A stretch of 64,000 nucleotides of DNA from Cohnella sp. AR92 (GCF_003990975.1 NZ_RZJR01000005.1:251869-315868); one strand, 5' to 3'; positions 9,343 to 18,374 are shown, counted from the stretch's first letter. A program made the numbers and translations. Notes: generated by a model not told the origin, from the sequence alone.

Positions 9343-9441
9343 GTGAGCACGAAAACCAAGAAAGACAAAAACAACCCCAAGAGCAGCCCATCACGATCGA
9401 ACGATCCGAGCGATCAAGGAAGACCTAATGTGCAGAAATAG
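9343..9441 (+). CDS. Very small basic hydrophilic ORF (32 residues)
   Basis: The start is GTG 9343, with GGGAGGTG nine bases upstream, and the frame closes at TAG 9441 just before a strong terminator. The product (MSTKTKKDKNNPKSSPSRSN...) is very hydrophilic and rich in Lys, Ser, Asn and Pro, like many minor spore proteins, but it matches no such family I know. The good ribosome site and position support expression; the function is unknown. Confidence 0.5.
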   Translation: MSTKTKKDKNNPKSSPSRSNDPSDQGRPNVQK

Positions 9442-9448
9442 TCGTAAA

Positions 9449-9475
9449 CAAACCCGGTCAACTTGACCGGGTTTG
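9449..9475. terminator. Bidirectional terminator between convergent genes
   Basis: A perfect inverted repeat CAAACCCGGTCAA / TTGACCGGGTTTG with one loop base sits between the plus-strand genes and the minus-strand oxidase gene. Confidence 0.8.
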
Positions 9476-9489
9476 TATCTTGGTTGAAG

Positions 9490-10755
9490 CTAGGATAAGG
9501 TTCCGTACAGGTACCGATCCAGGAATGGGTTACGGAACTTTCCTGTCGGATCGCAGCTAACGGAGAGACGTTGAAATTCGAGGCGTTTCTCATAGAGCGA
9601 CGTTAACCGCTCAGGCGCCATGGTGAACAGCTTGCCCCAGTGCGGGCGCGCCTCATAGGGCTCGAGAGCGGCTTCGATGAGCGGCAGCACACCCTCAACC
9701 GCCTCCGAGTTCGGCTTCCATGTAAAATGAATTCCGACGGAATCCCGGTTGTGGCTGGGGCTCATCCATAGCGAATCGGCGGCAATGGTGCGCACCTCCG
9801 AAATATAGAGCAGCGGAGCGATATGCTCCCGCAGTTTATAAATCGCCTCTAACGCAGCGTAGGCATGGCTTCGCGGCACAAAGTACTCGCTTTGCAGCTC
9901 CTCCCCCGCGCTCGGAGTAAACTCCATTCGAAAATGAGGCAGACGCTCGTGCCAGGGCCCTCTTTTCCCCAGCTGCTCGCTGCACGGCTCCGCGGATATG
10001 CCCGGTACGGGATGCAGCGGCACAGCAGCCCTCGTCGCCCCGTAGAAATCTTCCCCGGCGAATGGTTCATCCTCACCGGCAAGACTTTTTAACCACACCT
10101 GATTGAAGCGATCGCTTGTCCAATCGGTAAATAAGCTGACGCTATACGCACTCGAGAAAATAACGTCAAAATGGCGTTCCAGCCTGGATAGAGCGAGATT
10201 CTCGAACAACCGCTGGCTGATGTCAAAGCTCGGCACGATGTCCAGCGTCAGCTTCGACACGACGCCCAGGGCCCCGAGATGGACGATGGCTCCCTCTGCC
10301 TCCGGCTGTTCGCCGCGCGTATAGACGACCGCTTCTCCTCTCGAAGTAACGATCTCAACGGAGCGTACGGCGGTAGCGAGATTGCCGTTCCGGTCTCCCG
10401 AGCCATGCGTCCCCGTTGCGCAAGCGCCGGCAACCGTAATGTGGGGAAGAGAGGCCAGATTGTGCAGAGCATAATGGTTCGCATGCAGATAGCCAGCCAA
10501 TTCTCCGTACCGGATGCCTCCCTCCACCGTAACGGTCCCGCGGGAACGGTCAAGCTCCAATACTTGATTCATCTTCTTCAATGAAACCAAGCTGCCGGGC
10601 GTGTCGGCAATGCTGTTGAACGAATGCCGCGAACCAAGCGCTCTGACTTTCTCGCGTTTTGCTACCCATTCCTGGAGCTGCTCCATCCTCTCAGGCTCGA
10701 ACAGCTCCGCGGCGCTATATCGGTAATTCCCCGCCCAGTTGCGTTCCTCTCCCAT
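9490..10755 (-). CDS. FAD-dependent alditol/xylitol oxidase-like protein
   Basis: The protein has 421 residues, close to the 418 of Streptomyces alditol oxidase. The N-terminal half is a vanillyl-alcohol-oxidase-type FAD domain. His44 in RALGSRHSF is the expected covalent flavin site, and ITVAGACATGTHGSG is the flavin-binding signature. The C-terminal half is a D-arabinono-1,4-lactone-oxidase-like domain ending in KFRNPFLDRYL. The family oxidises alditols or aldonolactones and makes hydrogen peroxide. The exact substrate cannot be read. It is a single gene with a shared terminator downstream. Confidence 0.85.
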   Translation of the reverse strand: MGEERNWAGNYRYSAAELFEPERMEQLQEWVAKREKVRALGSRHSFNSIADTPGSLVSLKKMNQVLELDRSRGTVTVEGGIRYGELAGYLHANHYALHNLASLPHITVAGACATGTHGSGDRNGNLATAVRSVEIVTSRGEAVVYTRGEQPEAEGAIVHLGALGVVSKLTLDIVPSFDISQRLFENLALSRLERHFDVIFSSAYSVSLFTDWTSDRFNQVWLKSLAGEDEPFAGEDFYGATRAAVPLHPVPGISAEPCSEQLGKRGPWHERLPHFRMEFTPSAGEELQSEYFVPRSHAYAALEAIYKLREHIAPLLYISEVRTIAADSLWMSPSHNRDSVGIHFTWKPNSEAVEGVLPLIEAALEPYEARPHWGKLFTMAPERLTSLYEKRLEFQRLSVSCDPTGKFRNPFLDRYLYGTLS

Positions 10756-10897
10756 TGTCCTCTTCGCTCCATTCTGCGTTGTGCTTTGTGCCGCGGCATC
10801 CCGCTCGCCGGGCTCTATAATTCATTTCGCTTACTACTCCCTTACTCCTCTTCCGCCACATTAGGATTTTTACACAACAGTTTTTGTTATTTTATGG

Positions 10898-10952
10898 TTG
10901 ACAAACCGACGGGCGGTACGTAAACTAAAAACAACAAGACCGACCGTCGGTC
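10898..10952 (+). promoter_or_regulatory. Promoter with two TetR-type operators
   Basis: TTGACA (10898-10903) and TAAACT (10921-10926) are 17 bases apart. The spacer holds ACCGACGGGCGGT (10905-10917). Just downstream of the -10 is a 15-bp palindrome, GACCGAC-C-GTCGGTC (10938-10952). The same motif recurs before the TetR gene at 12255, so the operon is probably repressed by its own TetR protein. Confidence 0.7.
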
Positions 10953-11023
10953 TGTAATTTCAAGCCTGAATTTACAGCCTCGGAGGAAGCTAATTTACCA
11001 AAATAAAGAGGAGCGAATACACA

Positions 11024-11599
11024 ATGACTCAACAACAATGGGATTGGATCGGATATGGCGTCTGGGCACTTATTATCTGGATGACGCTGAAGCAATTTAT
11101 GCAGACGAGGAAGGAGTTTACCGGAAGCGGACGTCGAATTCTGCTCGGGGATTGGCTCTTGCTCGCGCCGCTGCCGTGGATCTTCTACTGCATGGGAAGC
11201 CGCGCCACAACCGGGCAAGTGTTATGGATGATCGGTATAGGCGTTGGGTTAGCCATTCCTTACATTTTGACTACCAAATTCCAGATGGTTAATGGGCGCA
11301 TCTTTTTTAAGACAAACTATCTGTTCTACGCCATTCTGATCGGCTTTCCGTATATCCGTTACTTGATTCGCGATAAGGTGTTCCATGCTTACCCCATTCT
11401 TACCGCAGACCACCGCCCGGACATCGAACTGATGCTCGCCATGTACATTGCCGCTCTTGTTCTGTTCACTTTCCTGTGGCGAGCCTATATGTTTATCAGC
11501 TACAGACAAATAAAGAAGAAACACGAAGCTTCGCCGGCGGCCTTCCTGCAAGGACCCCAATACGCGCAGCCAGTCGCTGCCAAGGAGAGATCCCAATGA
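11024..11599 (+). CDS. CcdC-like multi-span membrane protein
   Basis: The protein has 191 residues with about six hydrophobic helices (YGVWALIIWMTL, LLLAPLPWIFYCM, LWMIGIGVGLAIPYIL, TNYLFYAILIGFPYI and others). The TKFQMVNGRIFFKTNYLF linker and overall layout resemble CcdC/DUF1453 membrane proteins. Those take part in cytochrome c maturation in Bacillus, but many homologues lie in unrelated operons. It is the first gene of a TetR-controlled operon and overlaps the next gene by 4 bases. Confidence 0.6.
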   Translation: MTQQQWDWIGYGVWALIIWMTLKQFMQTRKEFTGSGRRILLGDWLLLAPLPWIFYCMGSRATTGQVLWMIGIGVGLAIPYILTTKFQMVNGRIFFKTNYLFYAILIGFPYIRYLIRDKVFHAYPILTADHRPDIELMLAMYIAALVLFTFLWRAYMFISYRQIKKKHEASPAAFLQGPQYAQPVAAKERSQ

Positions 11600-12276
11600 G
11601 CAAGCTGAGCAAAAGAACGATCGCCGTACTCGCTGTTCTCAGCGTAACCTTCATCATTTTCGGCTATGCCTTCCTTCAATACGGGATATTCGGCGCCAAG
11701 CAGGCCGCGCTCGTCGACTTCAAGCTGAAGAACCCCGATTTTCATTATCGCCCATGGGTTTATATTCTCTACACGCATATCATTACCGGTTGCATAGCGC
11801 TTGGCATCGGCTTGTACCAGCTTCTTCGCAGGCCGCAAGGGGCCAAGCGAACGTCTCTGCACAGAATGCTTGGAAAGCTATACGCCTACTCCATCCTTAT
11901 CAGCGCCATCGTGAACATCTACTTATCGCTCTACGCGAGCGGCGGGTGGTTGGCCAGAACCGCCTTTTTCACGCTTGATTTCCTATGGATTCTTACGACC
12001 TTTAAAGCCGTCCAGTTTGCCCGCCGCAAACAGCTCGAATCGCATATCCGATGGATGTACCGCAGCTATGCTTTAACCTTCGCCGGAGTGAGCCTGCGAA
12101 TCGTATTGCCTCTCTCGATGATGGTCTCGGAATTCGAACCTGCCTACCGGTTCTCGGCATGGTCATGCTGGATGGTCAACTTGATTGTCGCGGAATGGAT
12201 TGTCTATCGCAGAAGACGCGGCAGCCGAGGAACTCATAATCCCTCTTTGCCCCAACCGACCGTTGGTATACAATGA
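11596..12276 (+). CDS. DUF2306-like membrane protein
   Basis: The protein has 226 residues from ATG 11596, which overlaps the previous stop (ATGA) and has AAGGAGAG upstream. It has about six membrane helices. The segment YTHIITGCIALGIGLYQLL...LHRMLGKLYAYSILISAIVN carries paired histidines typical of DUF2306 proteins, which resemble diheme membrane proteins. ESHIRWMYRSYALTFAGVSLRI is the second conserved part. No biochemical role is known to me. The final codons contain a TetR operator serving the next gene. Confidence 0.7.
   Translation: MSKLSKRTIAVLAVLSVTFIIFGYAFLQYGIFGAKQAALVDFKLKNPDFHYRPWVYILYTHIITGCIALGIGLYQLLRRPQGAKRTSLHRMLGKLYAYSILISAIVNIYLSLYASGGWLARTAFFTLDFLWILTTFKAVQFARRKQLESHIRWMYRSYALTFAGVSLRIVLPLSMMVSEFEPAYRFSAWSCWMVNLIVAEWIVYRRRRGSRGTHNPSLPQPTVGIQ
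12255..12267 (+). promoter_or_regulatory. TetR operator inside the end of the upstream gene
   Basis: ACCGACCGTTGGT differs from the palindrome at 10938 by one base and lies 36 bases before the TetR start. This fits autoregulation of a secondary promoter. Confidence 0.55.
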
Positions 12277-12302
12277 TAGAATAGAAAGGGGAGGTGCTGA
12301 TG

Positions 12303-12896
12303 ATGACGCCTGATTTGAATCCTCCTAGCTCAAGCTTTCAGCTTATCTTGGATACGGCAGAGCAGCTGATCCGGGAGAAAGGCTGCAACAAAACGACGCT
12401 GCAGGATATTATGGATCGATCGGGCCTGTCCAAAGGCGCGATCTACCATTATGTGTCCGGGAAAGACGAGTTGTTCGGTCGCATTCTCATCTCAAAAATG
12501 GAGAAAATCAACGAAAACTTCCATACGGCGGTAACCCATGCGGCAAGCGGCGACGCTTCATCCCCGATTCAGATGATCGTCGGCAGAATGATGATCAATA
12601 CGGACAATGAATCCGTAACGAATAAAATTTTCACCTATCTGCTCAGCCAAAGCGAGAATCCGAAGATCGCCAAGATCCTGACCGAATTGTACGAATACAC
12701 CCATCAGCTTTCGATTCAATGGATTCAGCGCGGACAGCAGGCGGGAGCCATTCCGTCGCATATTGACGCCGTCAAGCTGTCGACACTGTTTAACATCTTC
12801 ACCTACGGGCTGCGCACCCATCGCATAATCGTCCAAGACGAAGAGAAGTTCGGCTTCGACGATATTTTTAACGTGATTTTTAAATCGCTGCAATGA
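12303..12896 (+). CDS. TetR/AcrR-family transcriptional regulator
   Basis: The protein has 197 residues. ATG 12303 is preferred because it sits 8 bases after GGGGAGG; GTG 12294 and ATG 12300 are in the same frame but closer. The N-terminal helix-turn-helix is plain: ILDTAEQLIREKGCNKTTLQDIMDRSGLSKGAIYHYVSGKDELF. The C-terminal ligand domain is of unknown specificity. Matching operators at 10938 and 12255 argue that it represses its own operon. Its last 4 bases overlap the following gene. Confidence 0.9.
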   Translation: MTPDLNPPSSSFQLILDTAEQLIREKGCNKTTLQDIMDRSGLSKGAIYHYVSGKDELFGRILISKMEKINENFHTAVTHAASGDASSPIQMIVGRMMINTDNESVTNKIFTYLLSQSENPKIAKILTELYEYTHQLSIQWIQRGQQAGAIPSHIDAVKLSTLFNIFTYGLRTHRIIVQDEEKFGFDDIFNVIFKSLQ

Positions 12897-13504
12897 GCCG
12901 GTTGCGTATCCCCTCCAGTCTCATCGCTACGATTCTGTTCAATGGATTCGCTCCCTACTTGATCTACCTGCTGCTCAAGAACAATACTTCGGGGCTGACT
13001 GCCCTTCTGGTTGCAATGAGCGTCCCCCTGGCGGAACAGCTCTATTATTGGATGAGAAATAAAAGGGTGGACAGCTTCGGCCTGCTGATGGTCGGGGCTT
13101 TCGTACTCGGGGTCGGGCTTGCACTGGTCGGCGGAGACGAGCGCATGGTGCTGCTCCGCGAATCGTTTGTGACTGTCTCGATCGGCTGCGTGTTCCTGTT
13201 CTCGCTGCTGCTCGAAAAGCCTCTGATCTACAGCCTTTCCCTCCGGTTTGTCCCGGCAGCAAACGAGGAATCGCTGAAGGAGAAATGGCAAATCCCCTAT
13301 TTCCGTAAAATGTGCCGCCTCATCACCGCGATGTGGGCAGCGATGCTGATTAGCGAATCGGCCATTCGCGTCTGGTTGATCTATCAGGTGGATACGGCTG
13401 CCTTCCTGCTCTTGTCTAATGTGCTGTTCTATAGCTTTATTGGGGCGGCAATCTTATGCAGCATCCTAATGCGAAGAAGGCTGTTGCGAAGGATACAGGG
13501 GTAA
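12893..13504 (+). CDS. VC0807-like six-helix membrane protein
   Basis: The protein has 203 residues and overlaps the TetR gene by 4 bases (ATGA). It contains a series of hydrophobic helices including FNGFAPYLIYLLL, FGLLMVGAFVLGVGLALVGG, FVTVSIGCVFLFSLLLEKPLIY and a C-terminal pair. The pattern NGxxPxLxYxLL...L(I)SAVPxxxxxxYxxxRxxRxD is that of VC0807-family proteins, which have no proven function. It is the last gene of the TetR-regulated operon. Confidence 0.65.
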   Translation: MSRLRIPSSLIATILFNGFAPYLIYLLLKNNTSGLTALLVAMSVPLAEQLYYWMRNKRVDSFGLLMVGAFVLGVGLALVGGDERMVLLRESFVTVSIGCVFLFSLLLEKPLIYSLSLRFVPAANEESLKEKWQIPYFRKMCRLITAMWAAMLISESAIRVWLIYQVDTAAFLLLSNVLFYSFIGAAILCSILMRRRLLRRIQG

Positions 13505-13528
13505 CCCTCATTTCGCGCATGAAAAAAT

Positions 13529-13562
13529 ACAGAGCAACGGGAATCAATCAACCGTGCTCTGT
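13529..13562 (-). terminator. Terminator of the DHA2 exporter gene
   Basis: ACAGAGC and CCG arms pair across a short loop. On the minus strand the hairpin is followed by a T-rich run. It separates the convergent VC0807-like and exporter genes. Confidence 0.7.
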
Positions 13563-13592
13563 ACTCAGATCGCGAATATGCGGCGGTATCTC

Positions 13593-15077
13593 TTAATGCC
13601 CTATCATAACGGGAGCATTGGCTTGATCCGAAGCCGCGTCGTCATCTTTCACGGCTTTAGGCCTCCGAAGCAGAATGGCCAACAAGGCGCCGGCCACTGC
13701 GATGCATCCGGCGACGAAGAACGTATCTCCGAAAGCCGAGACGAGCGAGACGGCTGCATCGCCTTTGGTGGCGGCCATATGATCCTCGATTCGCGTACCC
13801 ATATAACTTGCCAATCCCGCAACCGCGAACGAAACCACGACCTGCTGGGCGGCCGACGTAAGCGGCGTTACCCGGCCGACGAGCCGACGCGGCGCTACTT
13901 TCAAGATGTGCGTATTCACCGGCATCATGGACAGTCCCATGCCTGCGCCCATGATCATCGTCGCCGTGATCACGTATCCGGCGCCCGAATCCGCTTGGAT
14001 CTGCGACATATAGAACAGTCCTGCCGCAACGAGGGCGATCCCGACCGTGGATACGATGCGGGCGCCGAATCTGTCGAACAGCCTACCGCCGATCGGCATG
14101 AACAGTCCCGTCATCGCGACTTGCGGCAGGATCATGAACCCGGTTTTTAGCGGCTCGTAATGGAAGACCTGCTGCATGTACATCGGCACGAACAAGAAAG
14201 ACCCGAACAATCCCATGGTCATTAACCAAGACGCGACGATTCCGATCGTGAAGTCCGCGGACTTGAATACCCGAAGCTCCAGCAATGGTTGTTTATGGAG
14301 AAACTCAACGATAATAAACAACACCAACGCGACGATACCAACGATTAGGCTGACGATCGTATTCGTAGAACCCCAATCCTTGCCGCCTTCGCTTACCGCG
14401 TAAGATAACGTAGCGAACGCGATCGGCGCAAGCAGCATCCCCCAGAAGTCGAGCGTCGGCACGGTTTTGCGTTCCACTTTCGGCAGGTATTTAAGGCCGA
14501 CTAGGATCGCGATGATGCCGATAGGCAGATTGATAAGGAAGATCCAGTGCCAGGTCGCGTATTCCAGCAAATAACCGCCCAATACCGGTCCGAGCGCAGG
14601 TCCGAGCATCATCGGTATGCCGAGCATTCCCATAACTGCGCCTTGTTTGTTAGGAGGAGCGAGCTTGAAAATAATCGCCATCCCGATCGGCTGCACCATG
14701 CCGCCGCCGATCCCCTGAATAACGCGATAGATAATCAGCTGTTCAGGCGTAGCGGCAAACGAACAAAGAATGGAGCCTGCCGTGAACAAAAAAATCGTAA
14801 TCAGAAAAACCCGCTTGGCGCCGAATCGATCGGTCAGCCAGCCGGCCAATGGAATAACCGCGGACAGCGCCAGCGTATAAGCCGTGATCGACCATTGCAT
14901 CGTATTGACGGTGGACTTGAAATCGTCCATCAAAGTCGGCAGCGCGATGTTCATTACCGTGCTGTCGAGGATGACCATGATCATGCCGACGACGATCGCC
15001 ATAAGAGGCCCCATGATCGCTTTCATTGAGAACGGAGCGTCCTCCGCTGTTGCAACTGCATTTGAATGGCTAGACAA
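13593..15077 (-). CDS. DHA2-family (EmrB/QacA-type) multidrug MFS exporter
   Basis: The protein has 494 residues with about 14 predicted membrane helices, the number typical of drug:proton antiporters of the DHA2 branch. Motif A is seen in LAGWLTDRFGAKRVF, and the motif C-like antiporter signature in GIPMMLGPALGPVLGGYLLE. The first helix carries MVILDSTVMNIALPTL, the classic QacA/EmrB start. Translation probably begins at TTG 15077, five bases after GAGGGG. Substrates are likely lipophilic cations or drugs. No EmrA-type partner or dedicated regulator is adjacent. Confidence 0.9.
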   Translation of the reverse strand: MSSHSNAVATAEDAPFSMKAIMGPLMAIVVGMIMVILDSTVMNIALPTLMDDFKSTVNTMQWSITAYTLALSAVIPLAGWLTDRFGAKRVFLITIFLFTAGSILCSFAATPEQLIIYRVIQGIGGGMVQPIGMAIIFKLAPPNKQGAVMGMLGIPMMLGPALGPVLGGYLLEYATWHWIFLINLPIGIIAILVGLKYLPKVERKTVPTLDFWGMLLAPIAFATLSYAVSEGGKDWGSTNTIVSLIVGIVALVLFIIVEFLHKQPLLELRVFKSADFTIGIVASWLMTMGLFGSFLFVPMYMQQVFHYEPLKTGFMILPQVAMTGLFMPIGGRLFDRFGARIVSTVGIALVAAGLFYMSQIQADSGAGYVITATMIMGAGMGLSMMPVNTHILKVAPRRLVGRVTPLTSAAQQVVVSFAVAGLASYMGTRIEDHMAATKGDAAVSLVSAFGDTFFVAGCIAVAGALLAILLRRPKAVKDDDAASDQANAPVMIGH

Positions 15078-15210
15078 CTTTTCCCCTCATTTCGCTTAAT
15101 CTTTTACCACAAAATGGTACTGTTTTTATTGCACGATTGCAATCGTTCTAGAGGATGATTTATCTTCCATAAAACAGGAAAGACGCGCCCTCGCGGACGC
15201 CTCCCGATGA

Positions 15211-15639
15211 TTACTTCGATTCTTCGACGTACTTTTTGAAGCTGTTCATTATCGCTTGCCAGCCTGCCTGCTGAAACTCCACGGGGTGGGTGCTTTCGGC
15301 GTCGAAAGTCTCGATGACCGTCGTTGCGTTTCCTTGATCAACGAAAGCAATATCGACTTTCCTTCCATCGCCCATGGTGTAGGAAATCGCCTCATGCTGC
15401 TTCACGATGTCATAAGTGCCGCCGAAATCAAAGCCCATGCTGCCGTCCTTCGCTTCCATCCTTGTCGTAAACTTGCCGCCGACCCGAAGATCGTTCTCCG
15501 CCCTTGGCGAGTGCCAATCCTCCGACGCCTGATTCCACTTGGTGATGTGATTCGGCTCGTTCCAATAGGTCCACACTTTGTCTACGGGAGCTTGAATGAC
15601 GGCCTGCACGGTTACTTTCGTTTGGTTTGTCGTTTCCAT
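15211..15639 (-). CDS. SRPBCC/AHSA1-family protein
   Basis: The protein has 142 residues. ATG 15639 is chosen because GGAGAGG lies ~10 bases upstream. It has the START-like fold signature of AHSA1 proteins: VQAVIQAPVDKVWTYWNEPNHITKWNQA near the N-terminus and QQAGWQAIMNSFKKYVE at the C-terminus. Such proteins bind hydrophobic ligands; the real ligand is unknown. The next gene upstream on the strand encodes an ECF sigma factor with a SnoaL-like domain, a frequent neighbour. Confidence 0.85.
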   Translation of the reverse strand: METTNQTKVTVQAVIQAPVDKVWTYWNEPNHITKWNQASEDWHSPRAENDLRVGGKFTTRMEAKDGSMGFDFGGTYDIVKQHEAISYTMGDGRKVDIAFVDQGNATTVIETFDAESTHPVEFQQAGWQAIMNSFKKYVEESK

Positions 15640-15711
15640 TGTTATCGACACCTCTCCGATTGGTTGAAAATTTCGCTTCTCAACTATATAGACGAAATCC
15701 GCTTGCCCTAT

Positions 15712-16668
15712 TCATCGGTGGATTCGTTCCGGAAGCCCCAATCGGGCAAATAATTTCGTATTGATGAAGTTTTGCACATGGAACACTTGCTTATCTTTGA
15801 CCTCAATCACGTGGATGCCCCATGGAACCAAGACGGATGCCTCGCTGCTCGGCACATACTGCGCCAAGGCAGGATAACCGCCATTCACCGTAACAGGCAA
15901 GAACTTCGACCCCACGCAATGCCAACGCGTAAGCGCAAAGAACTTGGACAAATCTTCTTGACCGCGTATCCACATGGCGAATGGCGGCATAGACATGCAG
16001 CCTTCCTCATGGAACAATGCGACAAGCGCGTTGATATCGAACTGTTCGAACGCTTCCACATAACGAGAGAGTAGATCGGGATCCGGCCCTTCGCCCATCC
16101 TGCTGAATTCGTCGGAACGAAGCTGCGTTCGGTCCAACGTCTCCCTGGCTCTTTGCAACGCGCTGTTCACCGCTGCCGGCGACATCCCTAACGTCTCCGC
16201 GATCTGTTTGGATGGCCATTCGAATACATCCTTCAAGATGAGAACCGCCCGTTGGCGCGGAGGCAAGGCTTGCAAGAGCGCAATAAAGCAAAGCTGAAGA
16301 GTGTCTTTGCGAACAAGAGCCTCCTCCGGATTGTCTCCGAAGTCGGGAGAAGGCCAAATCCAGGTGGAGTCGGGCAACGTCTCGGTGGGTGCAAGGATGG
16401 AGACCGCCGGATCGGATAGATCAACGGGAAGCGTTCGGCGCTTGGCTTGTCTCAATTTGTCCAAGCATAGGTTCGACGCGATTCGGTAGACCCATGTTTT
16501 GATCGAAGAATCGTTCCTGAACGAGCTCCAGCTTTGCCATGCCCGAATGAAAGTTTCCTGAACCGTATCGTCCGCATCATCGATAGATCCTAGCATTCGA
16601 TAACAGAACGACGTTAGCCCCGGCCTAAAGCTCTCTACTATCTCACTATCAAAAGCGGTCTCGTTCAT
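15712..16668 (-). CDS. ECF sigma factor with C-terminal SnoaL-like domain (SigG-like)
   Basis: The protein has 318 residues. Regions 2 and 4 are clear: YRMLGSIDDADDTVQETFIRAW, TWVYRIASNLCLDKLRQAKRR, then LPPRQRAVLILKDVFEWPSKQIAETL and VNSALQRARETL. A ~120-residue SnoaL/NTF2-like C-terminal domain follows (LLSRYVEAFEQFDINALVALFHEE...). This architecture is typical of SigG-like ECF factors, where the extra domain stands in for an anti-sigma factor. No anti-sigma gene is seen. The SRPBCC gene downstream may be cotranscribed. Confidence 0.9.
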   Translation of the reverse strand: MNETAFDSEIVESFRPGLTSFCYRMLGSIDDADDTVQETFIRAWQSWSSFRNDSSIKTWVYRIASNLCLDKLRQAKRRTLPVDLSDPAVSILAPTETLPDSTWIWPSPDFGDNPEEALVRKDTLQLCFIALLQALPPRQRAVLILKDVFEWPSKQIAETLGMSPAAVNSALQRARETLDRTQLRSDEFSRMGEGPDPDLLSRYVEAFEQFDINALVALFHEEGCMSMPPFAMWIRGQEDLSKFFALTRWHCVGSKFLPVTVNGGYPALAQYVPSSEASVLVPWGIHVIEVKDKQVFHVQNFINTKLFARLGLPERIHR

Positions 16669-16828
16669 CTTGGCCTCCTGTTAACGATCCTTAAGGTGAA
16701 GGAAGAGAAATGGCTATGAGTTGTGTCGGGCTTATTCGCGCATACCGCTTCATAATTTGGAAACCATTGCGACTAATTCCATTTTACCACGTCTAACTAT
16801 TAAAATATTGCAGATGGAGGCGCCAATC

Positions 16829-17806
16829 ATGAGCGTCAGAAGGCACGGTCGTTTAATCATCGCCGCACTGTTCCTCGCTGGCTGCGAGGCAAGGAACGAA
16901 GCCGTCTCCGTCCTATCGTCCGCCTCCCCCGAACCAACGGAGACCACCATCGCTGTGATGCCCCTGCCGACGCCGACGACTGCTCCATCGACACCGGAGC
17001 CATCTGCAGCGCCTTTCCCCGCTTCCGCAATTCCTTACGCTCTCGAGGACGTCAAGTCTATCTCATTGAACCGCTTATCCGATGGCGAGCCGATCGCGCA
17101 TGAGGGTAAACTCGAAGAGCAACTATTATACGATCTCGAGCGGATCCGCACGTCTCAGAACGAAGAAAGCGAATGGACACCCGCGCCCCCATCCGAAGAC
17201 GACGAAGCCCTCTCAATTCTAATAAAGGCACCTCAGGGGGATTTCTCTTACCAATATCGCTCAGACGACAATCTACTTATAATAGGCGGGAAGTCTAATC
17301 ACGCGGGCTTCGGCGTCTTGCAAGCCGCACTTCCTATCCTGTCTCCCGATTCCGCCTTCGCGAACTGGTTCCACCTGAAGAACATCGTCCTACAAGACGA
17401 GCTGGCAGCCGGCGTGCTGACCATTGATGAGGGGTTCCGCGTCGATTTCGACTTGCTCCTCATCGATGGACTGGACTACGACGGCTGGGAGAAGAAGCTA
17501 AGCAAACTGACGCCGCACTTGTCTATCCCCTACTACGACAACGTCACGAACGGCGTCTCGTACGCGACCGCTTATCAAGAAGGCATCCTCCATGCTGATC
17601 TGCAGATCGCTTTTTCTTCGCCCGATTACGCGACCGGAGGCGACATCCGCGTCGGCATGGCTAAGAAGCAAGTACAGAATGCCATCGGCAAACCAAATCT
17701 CCAAGTGAACAGCCAGTGGAGCTATCTCATCGGGGACTATTTAAAGTTCTATTTACTGTTCGAAGACGACAAGGTCAAATATATGGTTTATCGCATGCCG
17801 GTCTAA
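16829..17806 (+). CDS. Hypothetical lipoprotein
   Basis: The protein has 325 residues from ATG 16829, chosen because GGAGG sits 8 bases upstream; the frame is open further upstream without such a site. MSVRRHGRLIIAALFLAGC is a lipoprotein signal with lipobox LAGC. A proline/threonine/serine-rich linker follows (TPTTAPSTPEPSAAPFP). Near the C-terminus, GGDIRVGMAKKQVQNAIGKPN resembles the short repeat of SmpA/OmlA-like or BLIP-type folds. The middle part is not recognised. It is a single gene. Confidence 0.7.
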   Translation: MSVRRHGRLIIAALFLAGCEARNEAVSVLSSASPEPTETTIAVMPLPTPTTAPSTPEPSAAPFPASAIPYALEDVKSISLNRLSDGEPIAHEGKLEEQLLYDLERIRTSQNEESEWTPAPPSEDDEALSILIKAPQGDFSYQYRSDDNLLIIGGKSNHAGFGVLQAALPILSPDSAFANWFHLKNIVLQDELAAGVLTIDEGFRVDFDLLLIDGLDYDGWEKKLSKLTPHLSIPYYDNVTNGVSYATAYQEGILHADLQIAFSSPDYATGGDIRVGMAKKQVQNAIGKPNLQVNSQWSYLIGDYLKFYLLFEDDKVKYMVYRMPV

Positions 17807-17816
17807 CTTTGCAATA

Positions 17817-18374
17817 TTATTCGTTCCCATCAAAATGATAAATGAGTTGCACAACGCCCGAGGAGAACGTTCTTGTATCAACCATTTTTAAAGCCACCCT
17901 CTGTTTTATATCCACAAACAGCGGTTTCCCTTCTCCCAAGACAACAGGGTGAACGGATAATCGGAATTCATCAACAAGTCCTAAATTAATAAAAGTGGTA
18001 ATAAGACTTGCTCCGCCATACAGCCAGATGTCTTTGCCAGGCTTATTCTTTAATTTATTAACTTCTTCAAGAATATTATCATTTATGAAAACGGCTTTAT
18101 TATCAGTCCCCTGTCGCGTCCTGGAAAACACATATTTCTCTTTGCTATGAACCAACTCCCAAAATTCTTTTTCAGAATCCGCATGTTGAACTTCCGGAGT
18201 GAATTGCCCCCATAAATCGTAGCTTTTTCTTCCATACAGAATGGTATCGATTTGATTTAAAAAATGAGTAAACCCCATCTCGGGGTCCATAATGCACCAG
18301 TCAACCTCGCCATTTTTCCCTTCAATAAAACCATCTAAAGTCACCGCTAAATCTAAAATGATTCTTCGTTTCAT
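17817..18374 (-). CDS. Dihydrofolate-reductase-like (RibD C-terminal) protein
   Basis: The protein has 185 residues from ATG 18374, with GAGGAG about 9 bases upstream. The fold is that of YyaP/RibD-C reductases: RRIILDLAVTLDGFIEG at the start, ILYGRKSYDLWGQF for the nucleotide site, and DIWLYGGASLITTFINLGLVDEFRL for the NADPH-binding turn. Many homologues have no proven reaction. The gene is more AT-rich than its neighbours, suggesting recent acquisition, and it converges on the lipoprotein gene with only 10 bases between. Confidence 0.85.
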   Translation of the reverse strand: MKRRIILDLAVTLDGFIEGKNGEVDWCIMDPEMGFTHFLNQIDTILYGRKSYDLWGQFTPEVQHADSEKEFWELVHSKEKYVFSRTRQGTDNKAVFINDNILEEVNKLKNKPGKDIWLYGGASLITTFINLGLVDEFRLSVHPVVLGEGKPLFVDIKQRVALKMVDTRTFSSGVVQLIYHFDGNE

